Shown in pieces: positions 25,643-34,456 of a DNA stretch of 64,000 nt. Source of the stretch: Paenibacillus lycopersici (GTDB taxonomy: Bacteria; Bacillota; Bacilli; Paenibacillales; Paenibacillaceae). The stretch is from assembly GCF_010119935.1 (NCBI RefSeq), contig NZ_CP048209.1, forward strand, positions 4,591,001 through 4,655,000, given 5' to 3'. A program made the translations under genes and the position numbers. Position 1 is the stretch's first letter; each line of letters opens with the position of its first letter. Below the pieces are notes generated by a model. It was not told the origin of the DNA. It ran no database searches and saw nothing but the letters and a program-made list of their open reading frames with translations.

Positions 25643-27487
25643 ATGTGTGGATTCACGGGCTGGATCGATTGGACCGCCGACTTGACGAAACAATCCATTA
25701 TTCTGGAGAACATGACCGCAACGCTGGCTAACCGCGGCCCGGACGCCTCCGGTACCTGGATTTCGCCGCACTGCGCGCTCGGCCATCGCAGGCTCTCCGT
25801 CATCGATCCTGCGAACGGAGCCCAGCCGATGGTTCGTACAGCCGACGACGATACGTACGTCCTCGTCTACAACGGGGAGCTCTATAACGCGCCCGAGCTG
25901 AAACGGGAGCTGGAAAGCCGGGGACGCCGCTTCACGACGACCTGCGACACCGAGGTGCTGCTCGTCGCTTATATGGAATGGGGACCGTCTTGCGTAGAGA
26001 GATTCAACGGCATCTTCGCTTTCGCCCTGTGGGACTCGCGCGAGGAGCATCTGTTCATCGCCCGCGACCGGCTCGGCGTCAAGCCGTTCTTCTTCTCCAG
26101 ACAGCTCGGCCGCTTCATCTTCGGTTCGGAGCCGAAGGCGCTGCTCGCGCATCCGGCCGTCAAGCCGGAGGTCGGCCCGGAAGGGCTGGCGGAAATCTTC
26201 ATCGTCGGGCCCGCAAGAACGCCGGGCGTCGGCGTGTACCGGGATTTGACGGAGCTGCTGCCCGGACAATGCGCGACCGTCAATCGCGCGGGCGTGCACG
26301 TCTCCCATTACTGGAAGCTGGAGAGCCGGCCGCACGCGGAAACCGTCGACGAAACGGCCCGTACGGTCGGCGCGCTGCTGAAGGACACGGTCGAGCGCCA
26401 GCTCGTATCCGACGTCCCCCTCTGCACGCTGCTCTCCGGTGGCCTCGACTCCAGCGCGCTCACGGCGCTGGCCGTCAATTATTACAAGGAGACGGGACAG
26501 GGAACGGTACACACGTTCTCGGTCGATTACGTCGACAACGACAAGCATTTCAAGTCGCATGCGTTCCAGCCGAACGCGGACGCCCCGTGGATTGAGCGGA
26601 TGACGTCCCATCTGGGCACGATCCACCATGCGATGGTATTCGACACGCCGGAGCTCGTCGGCGCGCTGCATGAGGCGATGACGGCGCGGGATATGCCCGG
26701 CATGGCCGACGTCGATTCGTCGCTCCTGCTGTTCTGCCGGGAAATCAAGAAGGAAGCGACCGTCGCGATATCCGGGGAGGCGGCGGACGAAATATTCGGC
26801 GGCTATCCGTGGTTCCACCGCGAAGACGCGCTGAACGCCGGCACGTTCCCGTGGTCCCTGGCCGCCGGGATGCGCGCGGACCTGCTGTCGCAGGACGTCG
26901 CGGCCTGGATCCGGCCGCTGGAATATATCGGCGACCGCTATCTGGATGCCGTCGCGGAAGTTCAGCATCTCCCCGGGGAAGACGAGAATACGCGCAAGAT
27001 GCGGCAGATGTCCTACCTCAACATCACCCGCTTCATGCCGACGCTGCTTGACCGCAAAGACCGGATGAGCATGGCCGTCGGCCTCGAAGTGCGCGTCCCG
27101 TTCTGCGATCACCGGCTCGTCGAGTACGTGTACAATATTCCTTGGGCCGTCAAGACGGCCGGCGACCGGGAGAAAGGCATCCTGCGCAAAGGGCTGGAAG
27201 GCGTGCTGCCGCATGACGTGCTCTACCGCAAGAAGAGCCCGTATCCGAAGACGCATAACCCGAACTACCTGAACGCCGTCCGCACACGGCTGCTCGACGT
27301 ATTGAACGAGGGCACCTCGCCGCTGCTCCCGCTCATCAACGTGAAGAAGATCCGCCAGCTCGCCGAATCCGAAGCGGCCAGCTCCAACCTGCCTTGGTTC
27401 GGCCAGCTGATGTCCGGTCCGCAGCTGTTCGCATACCTGCTGCAAGTCGATATGTGGCTGCGCGACTACAAAGTCAGCATTCGGTAG
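25643..27487 (+). CDS. asnB: Asparagine synthase (glutamine-hydrolysing), AsnO/AsnB type
   Basis: The enzyme amidates aspartate with glutamine as nitrogen donor. Starting at 25643 gives MCGFTGWID, leaving Cys2 as the class II glutaminase nucleophile; the longer frame beginning at 25490 would bury it. Residues 1-190 are the glutaminase (RGPDASGTW, YNGELYN), 210-610 the synthetase with the pyrophosphate loop LLSGGLDSSAL (near 258). Length 614 equals Bacillus AsnO, which is linked to sporulation. No T-box is seen upstream. Confidence 0.95.
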   Translation: MCGFTGWIDWTADLTKQSIILENMTATLANRGPDASGTWISPHCALGHRRLSVIDPANGAQPMVRTADDDTYVLVYNGELYNAPELKRELESRGRRFTTTCDTEVLLVAYMEWGPSCVERFNGIFAFALWDSREEHLFIARDRLGVKPFFFSRQLGRFIFGSEPKALLAHPAVKPEVGPEGLAEIFIVGPARTPGVGVYRDLTELLPGQCATVNRAGVHVSHYWKLESRPHAETVDETARTVGALLKDTVERQLVSDVPLCTLLSGGLDSSALTALAVNYYKETGQGTVHTFSVDYVDNDKHFKSHAFQPNADAPWIERMTSHLGTIHHAMVFDTPELVGALHEAMTARDMPGMADVDSSLLLFCREIKKEATVAISGEAADEIFGGYPWFHREDALNAGTFPWSLAAGMRADLLSQDVAAWIRPLEYIGDRYLDAVAEVQHLPGEDENTRKMRQMSYLNITRFMPTLLDRKDRMSMAVGLEVRVPFCDHRLVEYVYNIPWAVKTAGDREKGILRKGLEGVLPHDVLYRKKSPYPKTHNPNYLNAVRTRLLDVLNEGTSPLLPLINVKKIRQLAESEAASSNLPWFGQLMSGPQLFAYLLQVDMWLRDYKVSIR

Positions 27488-27515
27488 CTCCGCCGCGAGC
27501 ACCGGCGAGCATGAC

Positions 27516-27600
27516 AAAAACCCCCGTCCGCCAAGCGAAAGCGTCCGGCATGTTCGAGCATTCTCGAACGCGCCGCGCTTCGACTTGCGAACGGGGGTTT
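27516..27600 (+). terminator. Long hairpin terminator after asnB
   Basis: AAAAACCCCCGT at 27516-27527 and ACGGGGGTTT at 27591-27600 form the outer stem; an inner CGTTCGAG/CTCGAACA hairpin lies at about 27550-27570. It follows the asnB stop by about 30 bases. Confidence 0.6.
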
Positions 27601-27609
27601 CCTGTTGTT

Positions 27610-27778
27610 CTTGCCTTGTGTCTTACAGGCTTGCGTTCCTGCAAGTTGTAACTTTTGCAGGTTGGGTTTTCTGCAGCCATGTATTCGTCAGGTTTGTAAT
27701 TGTGCAGGTTGGCGTTTCTGCAGGCATACGTTCTTGCAAGGTTGCAACTGGTGCCCGCCTATATTGGCGCGTTGCCGA
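27610..27778. repeat. Degenerate T/G-rich tandem repeat, about three units
   Basis: Words such as GTTCCTGCAAGTTGTAAC, TTTGCAGGTTGGGTTTTCTGCAG, TGTGCAGGTTGGCGTTTCTGCAG and GTTCTTGCAAGGTTGCAAC recur about every 45-50 bases between asnB and rdgB. The stretch is strikingly T/G-rich on the plus strand compared with its surroundings and has no coding signal. Confidence 0.6.
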
Positions 27779-27780
27779 CG

Positions 27781-28419
27781 TTAGTCTTCCAGCTTCCGCA
27801 GCAGGTCGGCCAGCGCCCGGCCGCGATGGCCGATGGCCTGCTTCTCTTCTTTCGTCATCTCCGCCATGCCCTTCTGCTCGCTGTCCACCCAGAACAACGG
27901 ATCGTATCCGAAGCCGCCGTCGCCTCTCGGGCGATCCATGATCGAGCCGGACACGAAGCCTTCGCTTTCCGTGAACGAGCCTGAGGCGGGATCGTACAGC
28001 GATAGCGCGCATACGAATCGCGCCTCGCTGAGCAGCTTCGTGCCGTCGGCAAGCTGCGCCGCCGTCTCGCCGCCATTCGTGACGCGCGCCAGCTCGCGCA
28101 GCAGCTTCTCGTTGTTGCGCGCATCCGTCGCGCCTTCGCCCGAATACCGGGCGGAGTAGACGCCGGGCTCGCCGCCGAGCGCAGCGACCTCGAGGCCGGA
28201 ATCGTCGGCCAGCACCGGCATGCCGAGCGCTTCCGCCACTTCGCGCGCCTTCTTGCGGGAATTCTCCGCGAAGGTGGCGCCGTCTTCGACGACATCCGGC
28301 AGGTTCGGATAATCGAACATGCTGACGACGTCCATGCCGAGCTTGCCGAACGCATGCGCGAACTCGCGCACTTTGCCGGCGTTCTTCGTTGCGACGACGA
28401 CCGTTCCGCCCGGCATCAT
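27781..28419 (-). CDS. rdgB: Non-canonical purine NTP pyrophosphatase (RdgB/HAM1 family)
   Basis: RdgB hydrolyses dITP/XTP to keep deaminated purines out of nucleic acids. Signatures: VVATKNAGKVREF at the start, ENSRKKAREVAEALGMPVLADDSGLEV near 65-90, GGFGYDPLFW near 170, and HRGRAL near the end. Start set at 28419, overlapping the rph stop by 4 bases (ATGA); the much longer frame is an artefact through rph. Length 212. rph-rdgB is a standard Bacillales pair. Confidence 0.95.
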   Translation of the reverse strand: MMPGGTVVVATKNAGKVREFAHAFGKLGMDVVSMFDYPNLPDVVEDGATFAENSRKKAREVAEALGMPVLADDSGLEVAALGGEPGVYSARYSGEGATDARNNEKLLRELARVTNGGETAAQLADGTKLLSEARFVCALSLYDPASGSFTESEGFVSGSIMDRPRGDGGFGYDPLFWVDSEQKGMAEMTKEEKQAIGHRGRALADLLRKLED

Positions 28420-29162
28420 ACCGATGCCGTCCCGATCCGGCCGCCCATCTCGCCGAGCACGTCGCGCTGCTTGGCGATCAAGCTGGCGATGCCCTCTTCC
28501 GCGATAGCGAGCAGCGCATCGAATTCTTCCCGCGAGAACGGCGCTTCCTCGCCGGTGCCCTGCACTTCGACGAATTTGCGCGCGCCCGTCATGACGACGT
28601 TCATATCGACTTTCGCCTTCGAGTCTTCCTCGTAGTTCAAGTCCAGCAGCGTCCGCTCGCCGATAACGCCGACGCTGACCGAAGCCAGGTAATCGGTAAT
28701 GGGGTATTTGGCGAATGCATGATTGCGGTTCAGCTTGTCTACGGCAAGCGCCAAAGCGACGAACGCGCCCGTGATGGACGTCGTCCTGGTGCCCCCGTCC
28801 GCTTGAAGCACATCGCAATCCAGCGTGATCGTGCGTTCGCCGAGCGCCTGCAAATCGACGACCGAGCGAAGCGCGCGGCCGATCAGGCGCTGGATTTCCA
28901 TCGTGCGTCCCGTCAGCTTGCCTTTCGCCGACTCCCGCTGGTTGCGCACCTGCGTCGCGCGGGGCAGCATCGCGTATTCCGCGTTAATCCAGCCTTTGCC
29001 CTGTCCTTTCATAAATGGCGGCACCCGCTCTTCGATCGAAGCGGTGCAGAGCACCTTCGTATCGCCGAACTCGATGAGCACGGAGCCTTCCGCGTATTTG
29101 TTAGGTTGCAGCGTAATCGTGACCGGGCGAAGCTCGTCCGCCTGTCTGCCGTCCAATCTCAT
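28416..29162 (-). CDS. rph: Ribonuclease PH
   Basis: RNase PH trims tRNA 3' ends using phosphate. The protein opens MRLDGRQADELRPVTI, has GEGSVLIEFGDTKVLCTAS-like strands, GKLTGRTMEIQRLIGRALRSVVDL (phosphate-site arginines) and CDVLQADGGTRTTSITGA. Length 248 is normal. Because both tRNAs in this window encode CCA, its role here would be mainly end trimming of other transcripts. Confidence 0.96.
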   Translation of the reverse strand: MRLDGRQADELRPVTITLQPNKYAEGSVLIEFGDTKVLCTASIEERVPPFMKGQGKGWINAEYAMLPRATQVRNQRESAKGKLTGRTMEIQRLIGRALRSVVDLQALGERTITLDCDVLQADGGTRTTSITGAFVALALAVDKLNRNHAFAKYPITDYLASVSVGVIGERTLLDLNYEEDSKAKVDMNVVMTGARKFVEVQGTGEEAPFSREEFDALLAIAEEGIASLIAKQRDVLGEMGGRIGTASV

Positions 29163-29243
29163 ATCTGTAATCCTCCTGTCGGTGAGTCCACCCTATTTTA
29201 CCAAAAGCGAGCTCGAAAAACATCTTCGCTTCCGTGCCGAGGC

Positions 29244-29274
29244 AAAAAGGCCAGCCAGTAATCTCCGGCTGACC
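29244..29274 (-). terminator. Rho-independent terminator after gerM
   Basis: Minus strand: GGTCAGCC, 10-base loop, GGCTGGCC, then TTTTT. It lies 64 bases past the gerM stop and before rph. A second GC hairpin without T run (AGATCCGCC/GGCGGATCT) lies at about 29287-29309. Confidence 0.8.
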
Positions 29275-29337
29275 CGATAATGCGAAGATCCGCCCGGCAG
29301 GCGGATCTGGCGTCGCCCGGGGCGGATCTCGGTATGA

Positions 29338-30393
29338 CTAGGATTTGAACGCGTTGATATGCTCGAGGCGGGTAACCGGTTCGCTGTACGATTGATTGTT
29401 CGTATCTACGAAGTCCGATTTGCCGTTCAGCTTGATCTGCACTTTGCTGAGTCCGGTATTCTCGGTCAGCGAGAGCACGACGGCTTGCAGCATTTCGGCC
29501 GGCTCCTGTGATCCCGGCTGGTAGCTGTCATCCTGCAGATCGACCGTCACGACATCCTTCGCCTTGGTGACATTCTTGACGACGACGTCCGGCGTCATGA
29601 CCGCCTTCAGCGGCAGATCGCCGATCGGACCGCTGATCAGCTGCTCGATGGCGGTTTTGGCCCGGTTATTGCTGCGGTTCACGAGCCTTGTGACCGGCAC
29701 GTAATAAGGCTCGTTGTCCGGCGAGAGGGCGGAGAAATAAATCGTGACCGGCGCCGAGGTGCTGTAATCGACCCCGTCGGCCGCTTCCAGGTTGATGCCG
29801 ACTGCGCGCGTCAGCGGCTCGTCGATCGGCATCGCGTCGACCGGCATCGACGTCAGCTCTTTGCCGTCCATCATAAGCTTCACGTTCGTGATGCCCGGCT
29901 GGCTCGTCAGCGTATAGGTTACCGCTTCGACGATTTTGCGTTCGTCGGCGGCGTCGTAATTGCCGAATTCCTTGGAGAAATCGACGACGGCCTGCTTCTG
30001 GTCGGCGATAATGTCAAGCTGCTTGACGACCGTTCCTTTCGGCAATACAGCGGAGAACCCGTCCGGAATTTCGCTGGCGAACGAGCTGCCGTCGACCAGC
30101 ATTTCAAGCGCTTTCTGCGCTGGCTTCTCGTCTTGTCCGAGCGTGGACATGACGGTGATCGGAGCAAGCAGCCCATTGCGGTCGCGCAGGTAGAGCGTCA
30201 TCTGGGACTGGTCGCCCTGCACGGCGGTTACTTGTCCGTTGTCGACGTCGGCGCTGACATTCTGAGTGCTGTTTTGCGGCGGATCGATGGATTCGCTGGC
30301 GGGCTGCGAGAACAAGCCGCAGCCGGTCGTCAAGATGGGCAGAGCCAAAGCTCCGGCGAGCGCTGCCCGGCGAATCAGGCGATAATGTGTCAT
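29338..30393 (-). CDS. gerM: Germination/sporulation lipoprotein GerM (two GerMN domains)
   Basis: The start at 30393 gives a lipoprotein signal peptide, MTHYRLIRRAALAGALALPILTTGC in outline, with lipobox LTTGC; GGGGAGG lies upstream. Two GerMN domains follow (about residues 75-205 and 215-345), each with a conserved YYVPVTRLV/MTLYLRDRNG-type opening and a TSQPGITNVKLMMDG or TENTGLSKVQIKLNG end. In Bacillus subtilis GerM is a sporulation protein of the engulfed forespore channel. It precedes rph as in that organism. Length 351. Confidence 0.92.
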   Translation of the reverse strand: MTHYRLIRRAALAGALALPILTTGCGLFSQPASESIDPPQNSTQNVSADVDNGQVTAVQGDQSQMTLYLRDRNGLLAPITVMSTLGQDEKPAQKALEMLVDGSSFASEIPDGFSAVLPKGTVVKQLDIIADQKQAVVDFSKEFGNYDAADERKIVEAVTYTLTSQPGITNVKLMMDGKELTSMPVDAMPIDEPLTRAVGINLEAADGVDYSTSAPVTIYFSALSPDNEPYYVPVTRLVNRSNNRAKTAIEQLISGPIGDLPLKAVMTPDVVVKNVTKAKDVVTVDLQDDSYQPGSQEPAEMLQAVVLSLTENTGLSKVQIKLNGKSDFVDTNNQSYSEPVTRLEHINAFKS

Positions 30394-30677
30394 TGAACAT
30401 TTCCTCCCCATTTTGGATACTTTAAGTGTGGACACGGCTTGGGCAACACAGCTGTCGCTGTCCATCGGGCGTTCCGGGAGCAAAGCGGCTCCTCGCCGCT
30501 TCCCGCATGCTCAAGGCAAACCGGCCGATGCCCGCCTTCCGGCGAAGCAGCAAGATCATCCGGCTAAGCGGCTGCCCGCCCTTTGGTACAAGTCCTGCTT
30601 TGTAGTACTATGTATACGAGCCGTCGAAATCAATTAGACCAGTTTTGTCCACGAATTTGAGACAAGGGGTGTTCGCG

Positions 30678-31217
30678 ATGACCAAGTCCGCATCGTACCA
30701 GCTCAACAGCAGATCGATCGCCGAAGCGACCAAAGAATGGATGACCAAGCGCGGCGTCACGACGCCGCAAATCGCCGAACTCGTCATGTTCCTGCAAAAG
30801 GATTACTACCCCGGCCTGACGCCCGAGGAATGCGAGGCCTACGTCGAAGCCGTGCTCACCAAACGCGAGGTGCAGAACGCCATCTTGACCGGCATTCAGC
30901 TCGATCTGCTCGCCGAGGAAGGCAAGCTGCTCTCCCCGCTGCAAGAAATGATCGAGAACGACGAAGGGCTGTATGGCTGCGACGAGGTGCTGGCGCTGTC
31001 CATCGTCAATGTATACGGCAGCATCGGATTTACGAATTTCGGTTATGTCGACAAGCTTAAGCCCGGCATTCTGAAGAAGCTGAACGACAAGCATGACGCG
31101 GCCTGCCACACGTTCCTCGACGACATCGTCGGGGCGATCGCCGCCGCGGCCAGCAGCCGGATCGCGCACCGCAAACAGGCTGAGCGCGAAGGGCATATCG
31201 GACCGCCGCTGGATTGA
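30678..31217 (+). CDS. yutG: YutG/PgpA-family phosphatidylglycerophosphatase A-like protein
   Basis: The 179-residue protein carries the strongly conserved blocks KEWMTKRGVTTPQIAELVMFLQ, LTKREVQNAILTGIQLD and LSIVNVYGSIGFTNFGYVDKLKPG of the Bacillus YutG family, annotated as phosphatidylglycerophosphatase A-related (lipid phosphate hydrolysis). The membrane helices of classical PgpA are weak here, so the activity is uncertain. Start chosen at 30678 behind AAGGGGTG. Single gene; about 280 bases lie between it and gerM with no further feature seen. Confidence 0.85.
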   Translation: MTKSASYQLNSRSIAEATKEWMTKRGVTTPQIAELVMFLQKDYYPGLTPEECEAYVEAVLTKREVQNAILTGIQLDLLAEEGKLLSPLQEMIENDEGLYGCDEVLALSIVNVYGSIGFTNFGYVDKLKPGILKKLNDKHDAACHTFLDDIVGAIAAAASSRIAHRKQAEREGHIGPPLD

Positions 31218-31363
31218 CAATAGGTGCCGGCGGCCGGTTGGATGAAGGAACAGGGGCAGCTTGAGGCCAGGAGCCGGAAGCTGCCCCTGGTTTTGTCGCT
31301 ATGCCCGGCTGTGTGAGAGAGTGTTGCCCGGAACGACGACTTCCTTGGCGCTGGGGCATGAAA

Positions 31364-31770
31364 TCCTGCCCGTGCCTGTGGGCAGGGTTTTACGGGAGAC
31401 GGCTCGATTGGGGCTTTAATCCTGCCCGCCGGCAGGAGTATGTGGAGCTGGCCCGTTTCGGGCTGGAATCCTGCCCACGGGCAGCATATTGCGAGTAGTA
31501 AAATACCGATATAGTTGCTGTTCGGGCAACTTTATTCGCCGCAGTCCGGTAAAAATGCAGGCAAAGTTGCTATTCGGGCATCTTTGTTTGCCCCGGTCGG
31601 GCAAAAATGCAAATAATGCTGCTATTCGGGCAGCTTTATTCGCCGCTGTCCGGTAAAATGCAGGTAAAGCTGCTATTCGGGCAGCTTTATTCGCCCCAGA
31701 ACTACGGTCAGGCTTTCGCCGGGGAAGACCGTTTCGATTTCGAAATCCTGCCTAGGGGCAGGATTTCGAA
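31364..31770. repeat. Hairpin-bearing intergenic repeat block, 52-bp period (locus 1)
   Basis: Four tandem units begin at 31515, 31567, 31619 and 31670 (periods 52, 52, 51). Each has a perfect stem of the type AAAGCTGC/GCAGCTTT round a TATTCGG-like loop, followed by TTATTCGCCGC. Four separate hairpins of the type AATCCTGCC..GGCAGGATT flank them (about 31364-31390, 31418-31438, 31466-31486, 31743-31769). The rest of the 718-bp gap 31218-31935 holds no gene. Related units occur at 37.0-37.9 kb. Confidence 0.85.
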
Positions 31771-31884
31771 GGCTAGCGCCCCCCTCGGAACGCTTATTTC
31801 TGCTACAGTGAAAGCATTATAACCGCCATCGCCCATTTCAGTGCCCTTCCTGAGCCCAGACGGCTGCACAATCCCATGCACAGC

Positions 31885-31917
31885 AAAAAGGACGAAACAG
31901 AGCAGGCTGTTTCGTCC
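31885..31917 (-). terminator. Rho-independent terminator after hemY
   Basis: Minus strand: GGACGAAACAG, 6-base loop, CTGTTTCGTCC, then TTTTT; an 11-bp perfect stem, 19 bases after the hemY stop codon. It closes the hemE-hemH-hemY operon. Confidence 0.92.
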
Positions 31918-31935
31918 CTAGCTACTTAGAGCTAC

Positions 31936-33402
31936 CTATCTTTTCGCGACCGCGTCGTACGCGATCGACGCCGCTTCCTTGCCCTGCCGGATGCAATCCG
32001 GCAGCCCTACGCCGTCGAACGCCGCTCCCGCGATCCAGACGCCCGGCATGTTCGCGCGCAGCCGGGCCCGCAGTGCCGCCGTCGCTGTCAGATGCCCGAC
32101 GGGATATTGCGGCATCGAACGATGCAGCCGGGTGATCTCCGTGAACAGCGGCTCCGCCGTAATGCCGAGCACATTCCGAATATCCCGCCGAACGGCTTCC
32201 GCCAGTTCGGCGTCGGGCAGATCCACGACCGCCTCGTCGCCCGCTCGCCCGACGTAACAACGCAGCAGCACTTTGTCGTCGGGGCTGGCATGCAGCCACT
32301 TGGACGACGTCCACGTGCAGGCCGTGATCGTCGTGCCTTCGGAGCGCGGCACAACGAAGCCAGAACCGTCGAACTCGATGCCGAACGAAGCTTTGTCGAA
32401 CGCCATGACGACGTTCGCGACGGACACGTAATTGATCGCCCGCAGCGCGTCGACCGGAATATGCGGCTCGAGCAGATCGGCTGCGTTGAACGCCGGCGTC
32501 GTAATGATGATGCCGTCCGCTTCCAGAATTTCGCCATCGTTCAGAAGCACCTCGTAAGGCGCTTGCCCTTCGCCCGCCTCGTTCTGCCGAAAAGCGACCG
32601 CCTCGCGGCCGATCCGGCTTTCCGCGCCCGCTTCCGACAACGCGTGCGTCAGCGCCTCCAGCATGGTCGTCAAGCCGTTCTTGAACGTCAGGAACATGCT
32701 GCGCCGCAGCTTCTCGGGGAGCCGGCTCGGCGCGGCCGGCGCGGCAGCTCCCTTGCGCTTGCTCGCCCGCGTGCCGCGGATCAGGCTGCCGTGCCGGCGC
32801 TCCGCTTCCCGGAATTGCGGGAAGGTCGACTGCAGGCTCAGCTTGCTCAGGTCGCCGGCATAGATGCCCGCAAGCAGCGGCTCCGCGATCCGTTCCATCA
32901 CTTCCGTGCCGACGCGGCGCGACAGGAACTCGCCGACGGACTCGTCGTCCTCCGCCTTGCTGGCGGGAAGGACGAAATCCAGCATCGCCCGCAGCTTGCC
33001 GCCCCACGAGAGCAGGCTTGTCTTGGCGAACGGCATGATCTCGGTCGGTATGCCGAGCACGAGTCCAGGCGGCATCGGATGCAGCTTGCCGCGGTGAAGA
33101 ATGTACGTCTTCTTCGCAGCCGGATTCGTGCCCGTCAGCTCGTCCTGAATGCCGAGATCGTAGGCCAAATCGATAATCGGCGTCTTGCGCGCCAGGAAGG
33201 AGTCCGGCCCCTTCTCGATCACGAAGCCGTCCTTCCGCAGCGTATTGATTTTGCCGCCGATCCGCTCCGATGGGTCAACGACGGTGATATGCGCTTCTCG
33301 TCCCCGCAGCTCCGCTTCCTTCGTCAAATAAAAAGCGGAGCTGAGTCCGCTGATCCCGCCGCCGATGACGACAAACCGATCCAGCTTTCCATTACTCCGC
33401 AT
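31936..33402 (-). CDS. hemY: Protoporphyrinogen/coproporphyrinogen III oxidase
   Basis: HemY (HemG; CgoX in the coproporphyrin pathway) is a FAD enzyme that oxidises coproporphyrinogen III in Gram-positives. The dinucleotide-binding RFVVIGGGISGLSSAFYL stands at the N-terminus, with ERIGGKINTLR and GPDSFLARK following and the C-terminal GVWIAGAAFDGVGLPDCI FAD closure. Start placed at 33402 (488 aa) after GGAGGAG; an upstream start adds 17 residues. A basic insertion (GTRASKRKGAAAPAAPSRL) near 230-250 is unusual. Third gene of hemE-hemH-hemY. Confidence 0.95.
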   Translation of the reverse strand: MRSNGKLDRFVVIGGGISGLSSAFYLTKEAELRGREAHITVVDPSERIGGKINTLRKDGFVIEKGPDSFLARKTPIIDLAYDLGIQDELTGTNPAAKKTYILHRGKLHPMPPGLVLGIPTEIMPFAKTSLLSWGGKLRAMLDFVLPASKAEDDESVGEFLSRRVGTEVMERIAEPLLAGIYAGDLSKLSLQSTFPQFREAERRHGSLIRGTRASKRKGAAAPAAPSRLPEKLRRSMFLTFKNGLTTMLEALTHALSEAGAESRIGREAVAFRQNEAGEGQAPYEVLLNDGEILEADGIIITTPAFNAADLLEPHIPVDALRAINYVSVANVVMAFDKASFGIEFDGSGFVVPRSEGTTITACTWTSSKWLHASPDDKVLLRCYVGRAGDEAVVDLPDAELAEAVRRDIRNVLGITAEPLFTEITRLHRSMPQYPVGHLTATAALRARLRANMPGVWIAGAAFDGVGLPDCIRQGKEAASIAYDAVAKR

Positions 33403-33514
33403 GCGCGAGTCATCTCCTCCGGTAATATGGAACGCCATAAGACCGGCCTCCAAGGGCCGTTCTCATGGCGAATCTAGGCTTCTATGCTTTTATATCCGAA
33501 TCGTTCCGGCCGAC

Positions 33515-34456
33515 TTAAAGGAACACGTCCCGGCTCGCCTGCTCGACGCAGTCCGCCAACGTCTCCATGTACAGCGGGTCGGTGCCCAGCATATCGATGC
33601 GAACGAGCTGGATGCCCAGCTCCTTGGCCACGGCCTGCGCTTCGATATCGATGTCGTACAGCACCTCCAGATGCTCCGAAACGAAACCGATCGGCGCGGA
33701 CAGCACGCCTTTGTAACCGGCTTTCGCCACTTCCTTCAGCGTCTCCAGGATGTCCGGACCGAGCCAAGGCTCGCGCGTCCGGCCAGCGCTCTGCCACGTA
33801 AACTGCCAATCCGTCACGCCTGCGCCGTCGGCGACGGCTGCCGATGTTTCCAGCAGCTGCCGCTCGTACGGATCGCCGATATCGCGAATTCGGGCCGGCA
33901 AGCTATGCGCGCTGAACAGCGCCTTCAACGGCTGTCCGCTGCCAGCCTTCTGCTCCAGCTCAGCGTAGGCATCCTTCACCCGTTTCACGAGCGCTTCGAT
34001 CAGTTTCGGATGCATATGATAGCTCTCGACCTCTTGCAGCGCAATGCCGAGCTCTCCCGCTTTCTCCTGCGCGCGCTTCATGTAGCCGCCGACGCTCATC
34101 GTAGAGAAATGCGGCGCCAGCACGATACCGATCGCCTGCTTAACGCCGTCGGCCGCCATCGCCGCGACGCCGTCTTCGATATACGGACGGGCATGCTTCA
34201 GTCCTTGATAGACGGCGTATCGGCCAGGGGCGGCTGCGTCAAGCGCAGCCTGCAGCCCTTCGGCTTGACGGTTCGTGTTCTCGCGAAGCGGGAACACGCC
34301 GCCGACGACCGCATCGTACCGCTCCGTCAGTTCCGCCAGCTGCTCCGGCGTCGGAGCGTGGCCCCTGCGGATATGCGTGTAATACTCTTCGATGCCTTCC
34401 ATGCTTTCAGGCGTACCGTAAGACATGACGAGCACGCCGGTTCTCGGATTAGCCAT
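33515..34456 (-). CDS. hemH: Ferrochelatase (coproporphyrin ferrochelatase type)
   Basis: HemH (CpfC) inserts iron into the porphyrin; in Firmicutes the substrate is coproporphyrin III. Signatures: GVLVMSYGTP at the start, the metal-site histidine in ALFSAHSLP (near 172) and glutamate in IGFVSEHLEVLYDID (near 252). Start at 34456 (313 aa) overlaps the hemE stop by 8 bases, so the two are coupled; the longer frame runs into hemE. The iron-sulfur cluster cysteines of some ferrochelatases are absent, as in Bacillus. Confidence 0.96.
   Translation of the reverse strand: MANPRTGVLVMSYGTPESMEGIEEYYTHIRRGHAPTPEQLAELTERYDAVVGGVFPLRENTNRQAEGLQAALDAAAPGRYAVYQGLKHARPYIEDGVAAMAADGVKQAIGIVLAPHFSTMSVGGYMKRAQEKAGELGIALQEVESYHMHPKLIEALVKRVKDAYAELEQKAGSGQPLKALFSAHSLPARIRDIGDPYERQLLETSAAVADGAGVTDWQFTWQSAGRTREPWLGPDILETLKEVAKAGYKGVLSAPIGFVSEHLEVLYDIDIEAQAVAKELGIQLVRIDMLGTDPLYMETLADCVEQASRDVFL

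Noticed and set aside
27781..28818. 345-residue extension of rdgB
   Set aside because: The N-terminal 133 residues are the out-of-frame reading of rph; the true start overlaps the rph stop.
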